Assembly: GCA_017938245.1 (NCBI GenBank)
Contig: JAGBBX010000049.1
Span: 21,902 to 85,901, forward strand
Source of the DNA: Bacteroidaceae bacterium
GTDB taxonomy: Bacteria > Bacteroidota > Bacteroidia > Bacteroidales > Bacteroidaceae
Direction: 5' to 3'
Length of the DNA stretch: 64,000 bases
The notes beneath the pieces were generated by a model. It was given only the letters and a program-made list of their open reading frames with translations, made no database searches and was not told where the DNA came from. Made by a program: the position numbers and the translations under genes. Positions 18,486 through 26,721 of the stretch are shown piece by piece. Each line of letters opens with the position of its first letter. The first letter of the stretch is position 1.

Positions 18486-18519
18486 GGAGAAGATGCAGGG
18501 TTTATATGACATCTTCTCC
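18486..18519. terminator. Bidirectional terminator between recQ and the secreted unknown
   Basis: Perfect 10-bp stem GGAGAAGATG / CATCTTCTCC. On the plus strand it is followed by ATTTTCT; on the minus strand by TTTTTCTTATTTT. It sits between two convergent genes. Confidence 0.85.
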
Positions 18520-18541
18520 ATTTTCTATAAGAGTTACATAT

Positions 18542-19102
18542 TTACTCCTTTTTCTTTATACTAAAAGTATACACTTTTGCAGACTTGGAATTAGTCATTG
18601 AATTTGTAATACTCAAGCAGTATTCTCCCTCTTCCAGACTAGACAACGGAATGAGAACACTATTCTTACCGTATTTTTTGTAACGGAATTCTTTGGCTGC
18701 TTCATCGTTATTAGAAGAGGCTCCTGTGAACGTGCCAACCTCGCCATTTTGGAAGCGGCGTTTTGATTGTAGAACCTCGAATTTATTGATTGAGATAGTC
18801 TGCAATGGAGACTGTCCGCCCAAATTTATAACAATGCTTTGGTCGTTACTCAAAACTAAAGAACTACGTACACCATTTACGTAATAGTAACTTTTGACTT
18901 TTCCTATTCCTACTAAATAAACGCTAGCACCGGCCTTGGCTTTGATGTATGCATTCTCGCAAGGTAGAGGTGCTCCCAAAATTGAATCTTGAAGATTGAC
19001 AACAAATGGTTCGAATTCAAATTCGGGCTCTTCTATATTTTGCGCATTTATGGTTAGTACAGAAGTGAATATTATAGTTATAAGCAGTGCAAACTTTTTC
19101 AT
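18542..19102 (-). CDS. Secreted protein of unknown function
   Basis: A 186-residue protein with a signal peptide (MKKFALLITIIFTSVLTINAQ). The mature part is rich in beta-prone residues, has a single Cys pair candidate (PCENAY and EYCLSI) and ends in SFSIKKKE, resembling small beta-sandwich exported proteins. I do not recognise a family. Its C-terminal segment, LIPLSSLEEGEYCLSITNS then KVYTFSIK, looks like a carbohydrate-binding or adhesin-type strand pattern, but that is only an impression. What stands out is its leader: about 430 bases separate it from the nearest good promoter, and that leader contains a strongly structured element ending in a terminator-like hairpin. Confidence 0.7.
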   Translation of the reverse strand: MKKFALLITIIFTSVLTINAQNIEEPEFEFEPFVVNLQDSILGAPLPCENAYIKAKAGASVYLVGIGKVKSYYYVNGVRSSLVLSNDQSIVINLGGQSPLQTISINKFEVLQSKRRFQNGEVGTFTGASSNNDEAAKEFRYKKYGKNSVLIPLSSLEEGEYCLSITNSMTNSKSAKVYTFSIKKKE

Positions 19103-19193
19103 ATTTTCTTTATTTAGTAATTATCCCTTACTCTTTTTTGGTTTTTCAGGTTACACCGTTGTTCCTCTTGTATGATACTTGGGTAATACACAC

Positions 19194-19343
19194 AAAAAAA
19201 GCGCGGAACATTTAGTGTATTCCCTATCTGAGGTGTTTGGCGTAACCTACTAACAGAACAACTAAATGCCCACGCCAATCCAGCGTGAGCATTCCAGCAT
19301 CATTCACGTTAGTATCTTTTGAGTCGCCAAACTTTCAGATAGG
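19194..19343 (-). ncRNA. Structured RNA element with alternative aptamer-like and terminator folds
   Basis: Read on the minus strand, a closing stem P1 (19325-19343 with 19223-19242), an inner stem P2 (TACTAAC 19248-19254 with GTTAGTA 19308-19314) and a hairpin P3 (19267-19275 with 19283-19291) nest into one domain of about 120 nt. The 3' strand of P3 (19261-19275) can instead pair with 19201-19216 through about 15 pairs and one bulge, directly ahead of seven T (19194-19200). The two folds exclude each other, as in riboswitches or attenuators. No known riboswitch motif was recognised, and no SRP, RNase P or tmRNA signature. It could also be a stand-alone sRNA, including a 6S-type RNA. Confidence 0.6.
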
Positions 19344-19540
19344 ATGAATAAAGCTAAAACGCTTTTCCAATATGTCTAAATGTGCGTATTTTGCTATACG
19401 CTATGCTTCATAGGCAAAATATTTTGTTAATTTAATAAAGTGTAATAGTTCGTAAATTAGGCGATTGCTAAATTTTGTTGGCATTTGTAAACGCTTAAAT
19501 ATGTACGTTGACAAACAAAAATTGTTATAATCGCTGAAAG

Positions 19541-19574
19541 CAAAGTTAGTAAATAATTCTGTATAATTGACAAG
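19541..19574 (-). promoter_or_regulatory. Promoter of the structured RNA / secreted-protein transcript
   Basis: Minus-strand TAACTTTG at 19541-19548, with CTTG at 19571-19574 as a near -33 element (22-base spacing). It would start transcription near 19534, about 190 bases before the P1 stem. The intervening leader can form small hairpins (for example GCGTAT/ATACGC near 19384-19401). Confidence 0.5.
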
Positions 19575-19697
19575 TTCTGTTAGTAATTTTGTAAAATAAA
19601 GAAAAAAGTGCTTGGTTGTCGAAAAATCTACATCCCAAGGTTGCGTCGGTTGGAAGGATTGAATGCCGGATTAGTTGTAAAAGGTCTTCTCTTTATA

Positions 19698-19739
19698 TAA
19701 ACAAATTCCCCACAGCTTCATTTGCTATGGGGAATTGTT
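19698..19739 (-). terminator. Terminator hairpin of rny
   Basis: Long stem between 19698-19715 and 19723-19739 (core ATTCCCCA.AGC / GCT.TGGGGAAT) just past the rny stop, followed on the minus strand by TATATAAAG. Stable hairpin with a weak T-tract. Confidence 0.6.
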
Positions 19740-19756
19740 TATAAGGATATAATCTC

Positions 19757-21298
19757 TTATCGAGCGTAGTTTACTGCGCGTGTCTCGCGAATAACAGTGA
19801 TTTTTACCTGCCCGGGATATGTCATCTCGTCTTGAATCTTCTTCGCAATCTCACCCGATAGTTGCTCGGTCTGCTTGTCGTCTATCTTGTCGGCACCGAC
19901 AATTACACGTAGCTCGCGGCCGGCCTGTATTGCGTATGTCTTTGTTACACCGGGATATGACATTGCAAGCTGCTCGAGGTCGTGCAGACGTTTGATGTAT
20001 GCCTCTACAATCTCTCGACGTGCGCCGGGACGTGCACCCGAGATGGCATCGCACACCTGAACAATGGGTGCGATGAGGCTTGTCATCTCTATCTCGTCGT
20101 GGTGGGCGCCTATGGCATTGCAAATATCGGGTTTCTCCTTATACTTTTCGGCAATCTTCATACCATACTCTGCGTGTGGAAGCTCGGTCTCTTCGTCGGG
20201 TACCTTGCCGATATCGTGCAAAAGTCCTGCTCGTTTAGCTTTCTTGGGGTTAAGACCAAGTTCTGCTGCCATAATGGCACATAGGTTGGCGGTTTCTCGG
20301 GCGTGCTGCAACAGGTTCTGGCCGTATGAGGAACGGTATTTCATCTTTCCTATTATGCGTATCAGCTCGGGGTGCATACCGTGTATACCAAGGTCTATTG
20401 TGGTGCGTTTTCCGGTCTCTATTATCTCCTCCTCGATTTGCTTCTTCACTTTTGCAACAACCTCCTCGATGCGGGCGGGGTGTATACGTCCGTCGGCTAC
20501 TAGCTGGTGGAGTGCAAGGCGTGCAATCTCACGGCGAACGGGGTCGAAAGCACTGAGGACGATTGCCTCGGGGGTGTCATCAACAACAATTTCTACGCCT
20601 GTGGCGGCCTCTAATGCGCGTATGTTACGGCCCTCGCGACCGATGATACGGCCTTTCATCTCGTCGTTCTCTATATGGAACACTGTTACAGAGTTCTCTA
20701 TAGCGGTCTCGGTTGCTACACGCTGTATTGTTTGAATTACAATCTTCTTTGCTTCGCGGCCTGCTGTCATCTTGGCATCGTCGATAATATAGTTGATGTA
20801 CGACTCTGCCTGTGCCTTTGCCTCCTCTTTGAGTGACTCTACGAGGCGCTCTTTTGCTTCGTCGACCGATAGGCCGCTTATTGTCTCAAGTTTTTCGCGT
20901 TCTTGCTGGTGCAGCTTGTCAAGTTCCTCTTGCTTGCGCTCGAGTATGCCTTTCTGTGCTTCGAGGTTTTCTTTGAACGACTCAATTTCGTTTTTGCGAC
21001 GCTGTAGGTCTTCGTTACGCTGGTTTAGCTGAATCTCGCGCTGCTTTAAATGGTTCTCGGCCTGTTGCAACTTGTGGTTGCGCTGCGAAATCTCTTTCTC
21101 AAGTTCTGCTTTCTTGTTGAGGAATTTCTCTTTGACCTCGAGCAACTTGTTTTTCTTTATTACCTCGGCCTCTTTTTGGGCCTCATCGATAATGCGCTCG
21201 CGCTTCGATTTTAGCGCAAAGTGGTTTATCAGGTATAGGCAGACACAACCAATTACTATTCCAATGATTGCGCCAATGGTTAATGATGTGAAATCCAT
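19757..21298 (-). CDS. rny: Ribonuclease Y
   Basis: A 513-residue membrane-anchored endoribonuclease that starts bulk mRNA decay. Order of parts: one N-terminal membrane helix (about 5-27), a long charged coiled coil (30-180), a KH RNA-binding domain with [20 protein letters not shown] (about 215-280) and an HD domain with LLHDIGK and GAHHDEIE (about 330-430). All metal-binding His and Asp of the HD domain are present. Length matches the family. Upstream on the same strand is zapA, separated by a terminator-like RNA structure only 20 nt before the start codon, so expression may be attenuated. Confidence 0.97.
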   Translation of the reverse strand: MDFTSLTIGAIIGIVIGCVCLYLINHFALKSKRERIIDEAQKEAEVIKKNKLLEVKEKFLNKKAELEKEISQRNHKLQQAENHLKQREIQLNQRNEDLQRRKNEIESFKENLEAQKGILERKQEELDKLHQQEREKLETISGLSVDEAKERLVESLKEEAKAQAESYINYIIDDAKMTAGREAKKIVIQTIQRVATETAIENSVTVFHIENDEMKGRIIGREGRNIRALEAATGVEIVVDDTPEAIVLSAFDPVRREIARLALHQLVADGRIHPARIEEVVAKVKKQIEEEIIETGKRTTIDLGIHGMHPELIRIIGKMKYRSSYGQNLLQHARETANLCAIMAAELGLNPKKAKRAGLLHDIGKVPDEETELPHAEYGMKIAEKYKEKPDICNAIGAHHDEIEMTSLIAPIVQVCDAISGARPGARREIVEAYIKRLHDLEQLAMSYPGVTKTYAIQAGRELRVIVGADKIDDKQTEQLSGEIAKKIQDEMTYPGQVKITVIRETRAVNYAR

Positions 21299-21318
21299 AA
21301 TGTTTTAATTTTATATAT

Positions 21319-21382
21319 AAAAAAAGCACACCGCAATATTATGGTAGTGGATTGTCTCCACTCTCCTAATATGGCAATGCGC
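21319..21382 (-). promoter_or_regulatory. Attenuator-like hairpin ahead of rny
   Basis: On the minus strand, 21367-21382 pairs with 21326-21341 (16 positions, one mismatch, three G-U). It encloses a second perfect hairpin (TCCACT 21357-21362 with AGTGGA 21346-21351) and is followed by seven T (21319-21325). A separate hairpin (21400-21418) precedes it, right after the zapA stop. Either the terminator of the zapA unit or an attenuator for rny, whose ATG is 20 nt further on. A small RNA released from this gap is also possible. Confidence 0.65.
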
Positions 21383-21429
21383 GAAAATCCTAAATAATTG
21401 CATTGTAATTTACAATGCTTTGCTGTGGG

Positions 21430-21726
21430 TTACTCCTCTGCTTTAAGAGTGTCGTCTACCAAGTTCGACAATTCAGTTATCTTACGCATAGTCTGCGTCA
21501 GACCGGTGTCGTCGGTCTTGGTGGCAAGTCTGTATGCAATATCTATGGCTACCATTGTAATCACTCTCACTGAGCCTTCGCCCGAGAATGCTTGTTTATA
21601 TGGTGTCAGCGTTTCGTTAATCAAACGAGCCGCATCGCGGTAGTAGGGTTCCTCTCTTACGGGAACTGTAAGCGGATACGATACTCCGTCGATAATAAGG
21701 TTAATTACCACTTCTCTATCTTCCAT
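21430..21726 (-). CDS. zapA: Cell division protein ZapA
   Basis: A 98-residue ZapA-like protein, which bundles FtsZ filaments at mid-cell. The N-terminal part (VVINLIIDGVSYPLTVPVRE) matches the beta-rich head that folds into the ZapA dimer. The conserved YRDAARLINETLTPYK and the helical tail (VRVITMVAIDIAYRLATK) follow. Length is typical. It lies 27 bases after a small coiled-coil gene, and the two are probably co-transcribed, in line with a ZapB-like partner upstream. Confidence 0.85.
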   Translation of the reverse strand: MEDREVVINLIIDGVSYPLTVPVREEPYYRDAARLINETLTPYKQAFSGEGSVRVITMVAIDIAYRLATKTDDTGLTQTMRKITELSNLVDDTLKAEE

Positions 21727-21753
21727 AGTGCTTGGTCATTTTTTAAATATGTA

Positions 21754-22047
21754 CTATTTTGTCAGTGACTCGATGCACCGGTCGATTTCGCGCACAAGTG
21801 CGGTAAGCCTCTCTCTTGTGGTGTCTATTTCGGCATCACTTAGTGAGATTACCTTTGCTTGCTTTAGATTGTTGTAGTTCAGTTCGAGTGTGGCGCAACG
21901 TTCTTCTAATTCTTGTATGTGGCGATTCTTCTGCTCAAGGGTCTCTGTCAGTTCCTTGATGTGCAGAAGTGCTTGTTGGTGGTTGTGTACCAATAGGCGA
22001 AGCCTCTGTTCGAATTGGGTTAGTGTCGCTCTCTCTCTTTCGGTCAT
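21754..22047 (-). CDS. Small coiled-coil protein, possible ZapB-like partner
   Basis: A 97-residue protein predicted to be almost entirely coiled coil (QRLRLLVHNHQQALLHIKEL then TETLEQKNRHIQELEERCATLE). The start is taken at ATG 22047 (MTERERATL); an upstream in-frame ATG at 22068 would add seven residues. No sequence family is recognised. Position immediately ahead of zapA in the same unit and its coiled-coil nature suggest a division role like ZapB, but this is inference from context only. Confidence 0.65.
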   Translation of the reverse strand: MTERERATLTQFEQRLRLLVHNHQQALLHIKELTETLEQKNRHIQELEERCATLELNYNNLKQAKVISLSDAEIDTTRERLTALVREIDRCIESLTK

Positions 22048-22135
22048 AATACGACAATCTTTCTGCAAATATGGATTTTCAATCGAAAAAGGTAGTTAGG
22101 TCTGTCGATTGTTTATAAAATATTCGCAGTTACTG

Positions 22136-22143
22136 CAAATATA
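22136..22143 (-). promoter_or_regulatory. -7 box of the coiled-coil/zapA operon
   Basis: Minus-strand TATATTTG matches TAnnTTTG, about 90 bases ahead of the start at 22047. The -33 element is unclear. Confidence 0.45.
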
Positions 22144-22241
22144 TACTATTTTTGGGAAATCTGAAAGATTTATATGCTTTTTTGCATCAATGTGCAAAAA
22201 AATCATTGTTTACGGTGCTTGGAGAGTCACTTTTATGCTCT

Positions 22242-22841
22242 TTAGACTCTTTTGTGTATAATACCTACCTCGGTAAAAAGTTCTCGATAGTATGCAGCTT
22301 TTTTATCAAGGGCAATAGGATAGGCTCGTGATGTCGATGGCATTCTGAATAATCTTATTCCATTGTTTATTTGTGAAATCTCTACACTTTTACCTATAGC
22401 AGGGGCTGCAATTTTGTATGGTGCCAATACGGTCTGTGCCGATTTTTCTCCGGTAACGGCTATTGTACGACACTGCGGAATTTTAGAGAGCAGTGAGGGT
22501 ATATCTGTCGCCTCTATGATTCTTAGATGCAGGTCCGAGGCGTTGCCTTTTTCGCGTTGTATGGCTGTTGCTGCATCGTATAGTGCGATACCTCTTTCTT
22601 CTAAGAATAGTTTTATAGCCGGTTGGTCGAACTGTTTACTCTCTTTTATGATAAAGTGTTTGTCGTCGTTAAAGAAGATGAGCCCTATCATTTTCCAGAA
22701 GTCGTTTGTTATGTTTGGATAGTAAAAATCCATAGACCAACGTGTGCGCGGAGGAGGAAAACTGCCAAGAATCAGTAACTTTGCATTTTGTGGTAGAAAA
22801 GGTTCCCACGGATGGCGTTCAATATCTAATGAGCTATTCAT
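22242..22841 (-). CDS. Uracil-DNA glycosylase superfamily protein (hypoxanthine/mug-like)
   Basis: A 199-residue member of the UDG fold superfamily. The active-site block KLLILGSFPPPRTRWSMDFY followed by YPNITNDFWKMIG matches the motif 1 region of the Mug/UDG-like and hypoxanthine-DNA glycosylase group (GSxP.....YY....N.FW). The C-terminal block (FRMPSTSRAYP) corresponds to motif 3, with Ser-Thr-Ser where other families show H-PS. Exact substrate (uracil or hypoxanthine) cannot be set. The start at ATG 22841 leaves 4 bases after the DUF2156 stop; an in-frame upstream ATG would overlap that gene by 41 bases. Co-transcribed with DUF2156. Confidence 0.75.
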   Translation of the reverse strand: MNSSLDIERHPWEPFLPQNAKLLILGSFPPPRTRWSMDFYYPNITNDFWKMIGLIFFNDDKHFIIKESKQFDQPAIKLFLEERGIALYDAATAIQREKGNASDLHLRIIEATDIPSLLSKIPQCRTIAVTGEKSAQTVLAPYKIAAPAIGKSVEISQINNGIRLFRMPSTSRAYPIALDKKAAYYRELFTEVGIIHKRV

Positions 22842-22845
22842 TGTC

Positions 22846-23757
22846 TTACTCTTTAATTGTAAACTCATAGCGGTGGAGTAGTTCAATGGGGTTATATGCG
22901 CGCTTTACCTGTCTTAGACCCGGGTCGCCGAGGTCCTCTTCGCGGTTGACGTGGGTTATATGAGGATATTGCGATAGTATATCGTTGATGAACATACGGT
23001 TTATTGCTTCTCCTGCTCCAACGACGGTGCGACTTGCCTTTTCTATATGAACATACAGCGTGTCACCGAAAATTTCGCCTAATGTAAATGCGGCAATCTT
23101 ACCATCTACCCGAAGTATGCCGGCCGGTTGATGGAAACGTTGCTGATTGCGTACCGTTGCCATACATTGCCATTGCTCATAACAGCGCATCGTCTCTTCG
23201 CGGTTGTGCTGACAATCGCGGTCGGTTGCAAGGAACTTAATTACCTCCTGTGTATCATCGATTGTGAATCGAGAGTACTCGTGTACGGGGTTCTCGACAA
23301 GGAATTTATTGTATCTGTTTCGCTTTTTGTTCAGAGCCTTGCCCTGTAGCGTGGCAAGCGATTGGGCGCTGTAAATATAGTCACTCCAATTATCGAGTGT
23401 GTTTGCTTGGTGGTGAGGGAGAAGTGTCTCAATTTTCTCTTTGAAAGGCTCGGGAACAGCTGTCAGACGAAGTGTCTCGCCTGTGGCTGCACAATGCTCT
23501 ATTAAAATTTCGATTGACTTTTCGAGGGGCAGCTTGCCTATTGGCATAAGAAAAGAGGGAGTGCTTATGTCGGCTTGCGATTTAGCAGCAATGAAAAGCG
23601 TCTCTTGCTCTATTGCGTACCGATAGTCCATAAATCGCGCCCACATAATGAGATTACCCGTTGTGTAGTCGCACGAGCGTGTGGGGATATACTGTGTAAA
23701 AGGTTGTATTTCCTCTATTGATTCTATAGTTATTGGTTTTAGTGTGAGCACGGTCAA
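22846..23757 (-). CDS. DUF2156 (phosphatidylglycerol lysyltransferase C-terminal-like) protein
   Basis: A 303-residue cytosolic protein with the twin GNAT-like fold of DUF2156, related to the catalytic part of MprF-type aminoacyl transferases but lacking the membrane domain. Typical segments are CDYTTGNLIMWARFMDYRYA near the start, LQGKALNKKRNRYNKFL in the middle, and VGAGEAINRMFINDI and NREEDLGDPGLRQVKRAYNP near the end. The family may use aminoacyl-tRNA to modify a small molecule or lipid; the substrate here is unknown. Co-directional with the glycosylase gene 4 bases downstream. Confidence 0.8.
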   Translation of the reverse strand: MTVLTLKPITIESIEEIQPFTQYIPTRSCDYTTGNLIMWARFMDYRYAIEQETLFIAAKSQADISTPSFLMPIGKLPLEKSIEILIEHCAATGETLRLTAVPEPFKEKIETLLPHHQANTLDNWSDYIYSAQSLATLQGKALNKKRNRYNKFLVENPVHEYSRFTIDDTQEVIKFLATDRDCQHNREETMRCYEQWQCMATVRNQQRFHQPAGILRVDGKIAAFTLGEIFGDTLYVHIEKASRTVVGAGEAINRMFINDILSQYPHITHVNREEDLGDPGLRQVKRAYNPIELLHRYEFTIKE

Positions 23758-23778
23758 CTCTTTTTTGTTGTGTAAAAT

Positions 23779-23816
23779 AAGAGGATGCTCCTATAAATGA
23801 ATTGGTGCATCCTCTT
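23779..23816 (-). terminator. Terminator hairpin after the 210-residue unknown
   Basis: Perfect 10-bp stem AAGAGGATGC / GCATCCTCTT. On the minus strand it is followed by ATTTTAC. It separates the yidC unit from the DUF2156 unit. Confidence 0.75.
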
Positions 23817-23835
23817 GTGTAGTGTATGCCTGCTT

Positions 23836-24468
23836 TTATTTCTTATCAAAATCCTCGGCCTGCTGACGTGGTTCTTTCTTGGCGAGTGTTACCAAACGGT
23901 ATACATAATCGACCATCCACTGCTCCGAGTATCCAAGCTTCTCTTTATATTGACGTATGGCATAAACTGTCTTGAATGTAGCCTCGTCCTTCCAACTGTT
24001 TTTTGTGAGGATGTCGTTTACAGTCTTTTCAGTTAATGAGCGCAGAGCCTTGTTCATAAAAGAGGGTAGGCGCAACTTCCAACTAAGCAGGTTTCCGACA
24101 AGTATCATAAGATCGTTGTTGAATCCTTGGAAAGCAAAGAGGTAGGGTTGGGCGCTGTTTATGTTTTTGCAGTTTTTCTTTACCGATGCATCAATCTCTT
24201 TGAAGAATGATTCGCTCATTCCGTATATCTGCTCAAGCATCTTCTTGCAGCGGCTGCGTTCGGCTACACCTAATTTGTTGTTCTGTGTAGGAACCTTTAG
24301 TGTACGCTTGAATGTAGCCATATCGGGTAGCATCGCAAGATTGGTAATACCTAAATTAGATGCAAGTACCGATTGGTAATACACGCGGATAAGGGTCATA
24401 AAATCCTCCATTCCGCCAACGTTTTCGGTCTCTTTATTTTTCTTTTTGAAAAAGCTGAAAATTCCCAT
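23836..24468 (-). CDS. Conserved hypothetical protein, 210 residues
   Basis: No family recognised. The protein starts MGIFSFFKKKNKE, a short hydrophobic and basic stretch like a membrane-surface anchor, followed by a mainly helical soluble part. There is no signal peptide or clear membrane helix. It lies 22 bases after yidC on the same strand and before a terminator, so it is probably co-transcribed with the insertase and may act at the membrane surface; this is inference from context. Confidence 0.65.
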   Translation of the reverse strand: MGIFSFFKKKNKETENVGGMEDFMTLIRVYYQSVLASNLGITNLAMLPDMATFKRTLKVPTQNNKLGVAERSRCKKMLEQIYGMSESFFKEIDASVKKNCKNINSAQPYLFAFQGFNNDLMILVGNLLSWKLRLPSFMNKALRSLTEKTVNDILTKNSWKDEATFKTVYAIRQYKEKLGYSEQWMVDYVYRLVTLAKKEPRQQAEDFDKK

Positions 24469-24490
24469 TATCGTTTTCTGTTATTTCGTT

Positions 24491-26419
24491 TTATTGTTTT
24501 CTTCTTTTTTGTTGTTCCTCGAGTATTCTCTGTTGCTCTTGTTGCAGAGCCTCAAGGCGTGCCATCATTCCACTGCGTTTCTTGGGGTTGTTCTTGTTTG
24601 CCTCGTGGTAGGCCTGCATCTTACGCAGCAACTCGTCCTCTTTTACGGCGCGTCTTAGGTAGATGAATGTAAATACGCTGATTAGTGTCGATAGGAAATA
24701 GTAGTAGTTAAGCCCCGATGAGTAGTCGTTGAATATGAAGAAGAATACTACGGGCATTATATACATCATCCAACGCATAATCTTCATCTGCTGCTCCTGC
24801 TCGGGCGAACCACCCATATTGGGCTGCATCTTCGAGGTATAATAGGTGTTGAGTATCTGTGTAACACAGAACAAAAGACAGAAGATGCTGATGTGGTTGC
24901 CGATAGGCCATATTGATGTTCCCCAACTAATGAGCGCATCGTACGATGAGAGGTCGTGTGCCCATAGGAAACTCTGCTGACGAAGCTCTATTGCATTGGG
25001 AACAAAATTGAACAATGCAATAAAGATTGGCATCTGTATGAGCATCGGCAGACAACCACCCATAGGACTTGCACCATACTTACTGTAGAGCCCCATAATC
25101 TCCTGCTGTTTGCGCATTGCATCCTCGGGCTTGGGGTACTTGGCGTTAATCTCGTCGATGTAAGGTTTAAGAGCTCGCATCTTCGCCGAAGAGACATACG
25201 ATTTGTAGGTAAAGGGATATACGGCTGCTTTTACAATTAATGTGAGAAGAAGCAGAACTATACCCATACTGATACCCCAATTTGTGAGCCAGTCGAACAG
25301 GTAAATTATGAAGTAACGGTTGATGAGACGCACAATGGGCCAACCAAAGTATATCAACTCGTGCAGATTGATATCTTTGTCGGGATTGATACTTAGCTTG
25401 TTGCTCTCTTTAAGTGTGCTGTATTTGTTGGGTCCGAAATAGAACTGTAGCTCTGTCGGTGTCTTTCCTGTGGGGTCGAACTCGGTATACATCGATGCCG
25501 AGCAGTTTTTCATAAATCCACGACCCTCGTGCAATGTGTCAGATGCCAATGACACGTCGTTGAAACGGTCGCCTGCAATGAGTATGCACGAGAAGAACTG
25601 GTTTTTGAAGGCAATCCAGTCTACGGGTTCTTTAACCTCCTCTTTGTCGTTGTCGCGCTCGTTGAGGTTTTCGGTATCGTCGTCGTAAATCTTATAAGTG
25701 ATATTCGTATACTGCTGCTCGAATGTGAATCCCTTCTCCTGCTGACGTATCAACTGCTCCCAATTGATGCCAAGCTCACGTGTTGAACCGGGGAAGAAAC
25801 TGCTCATATTGTGGGCATCAATATAGAGATTGACCATATAACTATCCGACAACAGATTGTAGCAGAAATCTATGTACTTGTCATCGGTGAAGGCCAGACG
25901 CATAATTACGCTGCTGTCGCTCTGCTCCACAGGTGTGAAGTACATATCGCTTGTATTAATGTTCTCCTCTTTTCCGTCGAAAGTGAAATAGAACTGATTC
26001 TGTAGCTCATCGATATTACGACGCGATTTTCTTATTTCAATCTTATCGTTATCGTCGAAGAGGGTGATGGGGTTACCCTGCTGGTTCTTATAGTCGGCGA
26101 GGGTGGCAGATGTTATACGAGCTCCGAGAGTCGAAATGTCTACACTCAGTTTTTCGTTCTTAAGAGTGATATTTTTCTCCTCACCTTGCAATGCATTGAA
26201 AAGGAATGATGTGCTATCCTTGCTCTGTTCGGCCAGTTTAGCTTCGCGCGCCTCGTTCTCCCTAATCTCGGCCTGCTCTTGTTCGTACAGGACTGCTGCG
26301 ATAGAGTCCTGATGACGCTTCTGTGCCTCTATTTTGTCGGGGTCGGGTTGGTTAAAGTAGAAAAAGCCTCCTAATACTAATGCAATAAGCACATATCCGA
26401 TAATACTATTCTTGTCCAT
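24491..26419 (-). CDS. yidC: Membrane protein insertase YidC
   Basis: A 642-residue YidC/Oxa1 insertase that places proteins in the inner membrane with or without SecYEG. It has an N-terminal membrane helix (SIIGYVLIALVLGGFFYFN), a large periplasmic domain (about 60-360) and the C-terminal five-helix core with the family block KAAVYPFTYKSYVSSAKMRA and LIQMPIFIALFNF. The tail is basic and Gln-rich (QEQQRILEEQQKRRKQ), as in Bacteroidota, where it can contact the ribosome. Full-length. Confidence 0.97.
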   Translation of the reverse strand: MDKNSIIGYVLIALVLGGFFYFNQPDPDKIEAQKRHQDSIAAVLYEQEQAEIRENEAREAKLAEQSKDSTSFLFNALQGEEKNITLKNEKLSVDISTLGARITSATLADYKNQQGNPITLFDDNDKIEIRKSRRNIDELQNQFYFTFDGKEENINTSDMYFTPVEQSDSSVIMRLAFTDDKYIDFCYNLLSDSYMVNLYIDAHNMSSFFPGSTRELGINWEQLIRQQEKGFTFEQQYTNITYKIYDDDTENLNERDNDKEEVKEPVDWIAFKNQFFSCILIAGDRFNDVSLASDTLHEGRGFMKNCSASMYTEFDPTGKTPTELQFYFGPNKYSTLKESNKLSINPDKDINLHELIYFGWPIVRLINRYFIIYLFDWLTNWGISMGIVLLLLTLIVKAAVYPFTYKSYVSSAKMRALKPYIDEINAKYPKPEDAMRKQQEIMGLYSKYGASPMGGCLPMLIQMPIFIALFNFVPNAIELRQQSFLWAHDLSSYDALISWGTSIWPIGNHISIFCLLFCVTQILNTYYTSKMQPNMGGSPEQEQQMKIMRWMMYIMPVVFFFIFNDYSSGLNYYYFLSTLISVFTFIYLRRAVKEDELLRKMQAYHEANKNNPKKRSGMMARLEALQQEQQRILEEQQKRRKQ

Positions 26420-26458
26420 TTTTTAGATTTAAATTCTCCGTTTTTTGATAATTGCCTG

Positions 26459-26466
26459 CAAAGTTA
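26459..26466 (-). promoter_or_regulatory. -7 box of yidC
   Basis: Minus-strand TAACTTTG, 40 bases ahead of the yidC ATG. The 302-base gap between yidC and the DUF3078 gene holds this box, the divergent -7 box near 26692 and otherwise only A/T-rich sequence without a supported gene. Confidence 0.55.
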
Positions 26467-26691
26467 GCAAAAATAAACCTAATAAAAAGAGTTTATGCTT
26501 AAAAAAAAGTGACTATGCTGTGTTGCTATACGGTAAAAAGATGTTTTCACTTGTAAATTTATATACTATAGCATTGACAAATAAAAAAATGCTCTCAAAC
26601 GAGAAACGTTTGTTCAAGTATTTTTGTGTAAAATTTAAACTACTCCTAAATTTAAACCGCTTCTTAATTTTACATTATGCTCGAAATGTAT

Positions 26692-26699
26692 TATCTTCG
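26692..26699 (+). promoter_or_regulatory. -7 box of the DUF3078 gene
   Basis: TATCTTCG lies 22 bases ahead of the ATG at 26722. An in-frame ATG at 26677 lies before this box, so it cannot be the start of a transcript made here; this decides the start. Confidence 0.55.
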
Positions 26700-26721
26700 C
26701 ACGAAATTAACACAAACTACT

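Noticed and set aside
19194-19343. SRP RNA, RNase P RNA or a known riboswitch
   Set aside because: No SRP GGAA tetraloop with its helix, no RNase P conserved core and no TPP, SAM, cobalamin, fluoride or c-di-GMP core was recognised. A 6S identity could not be excluded by eye.
20064-20735. 223-codon plus-strand frame inside rny
   Set aside because: Antisense shadow of RNase Y with low-complexity Ser/Arg-rich translation and no homology pattern.
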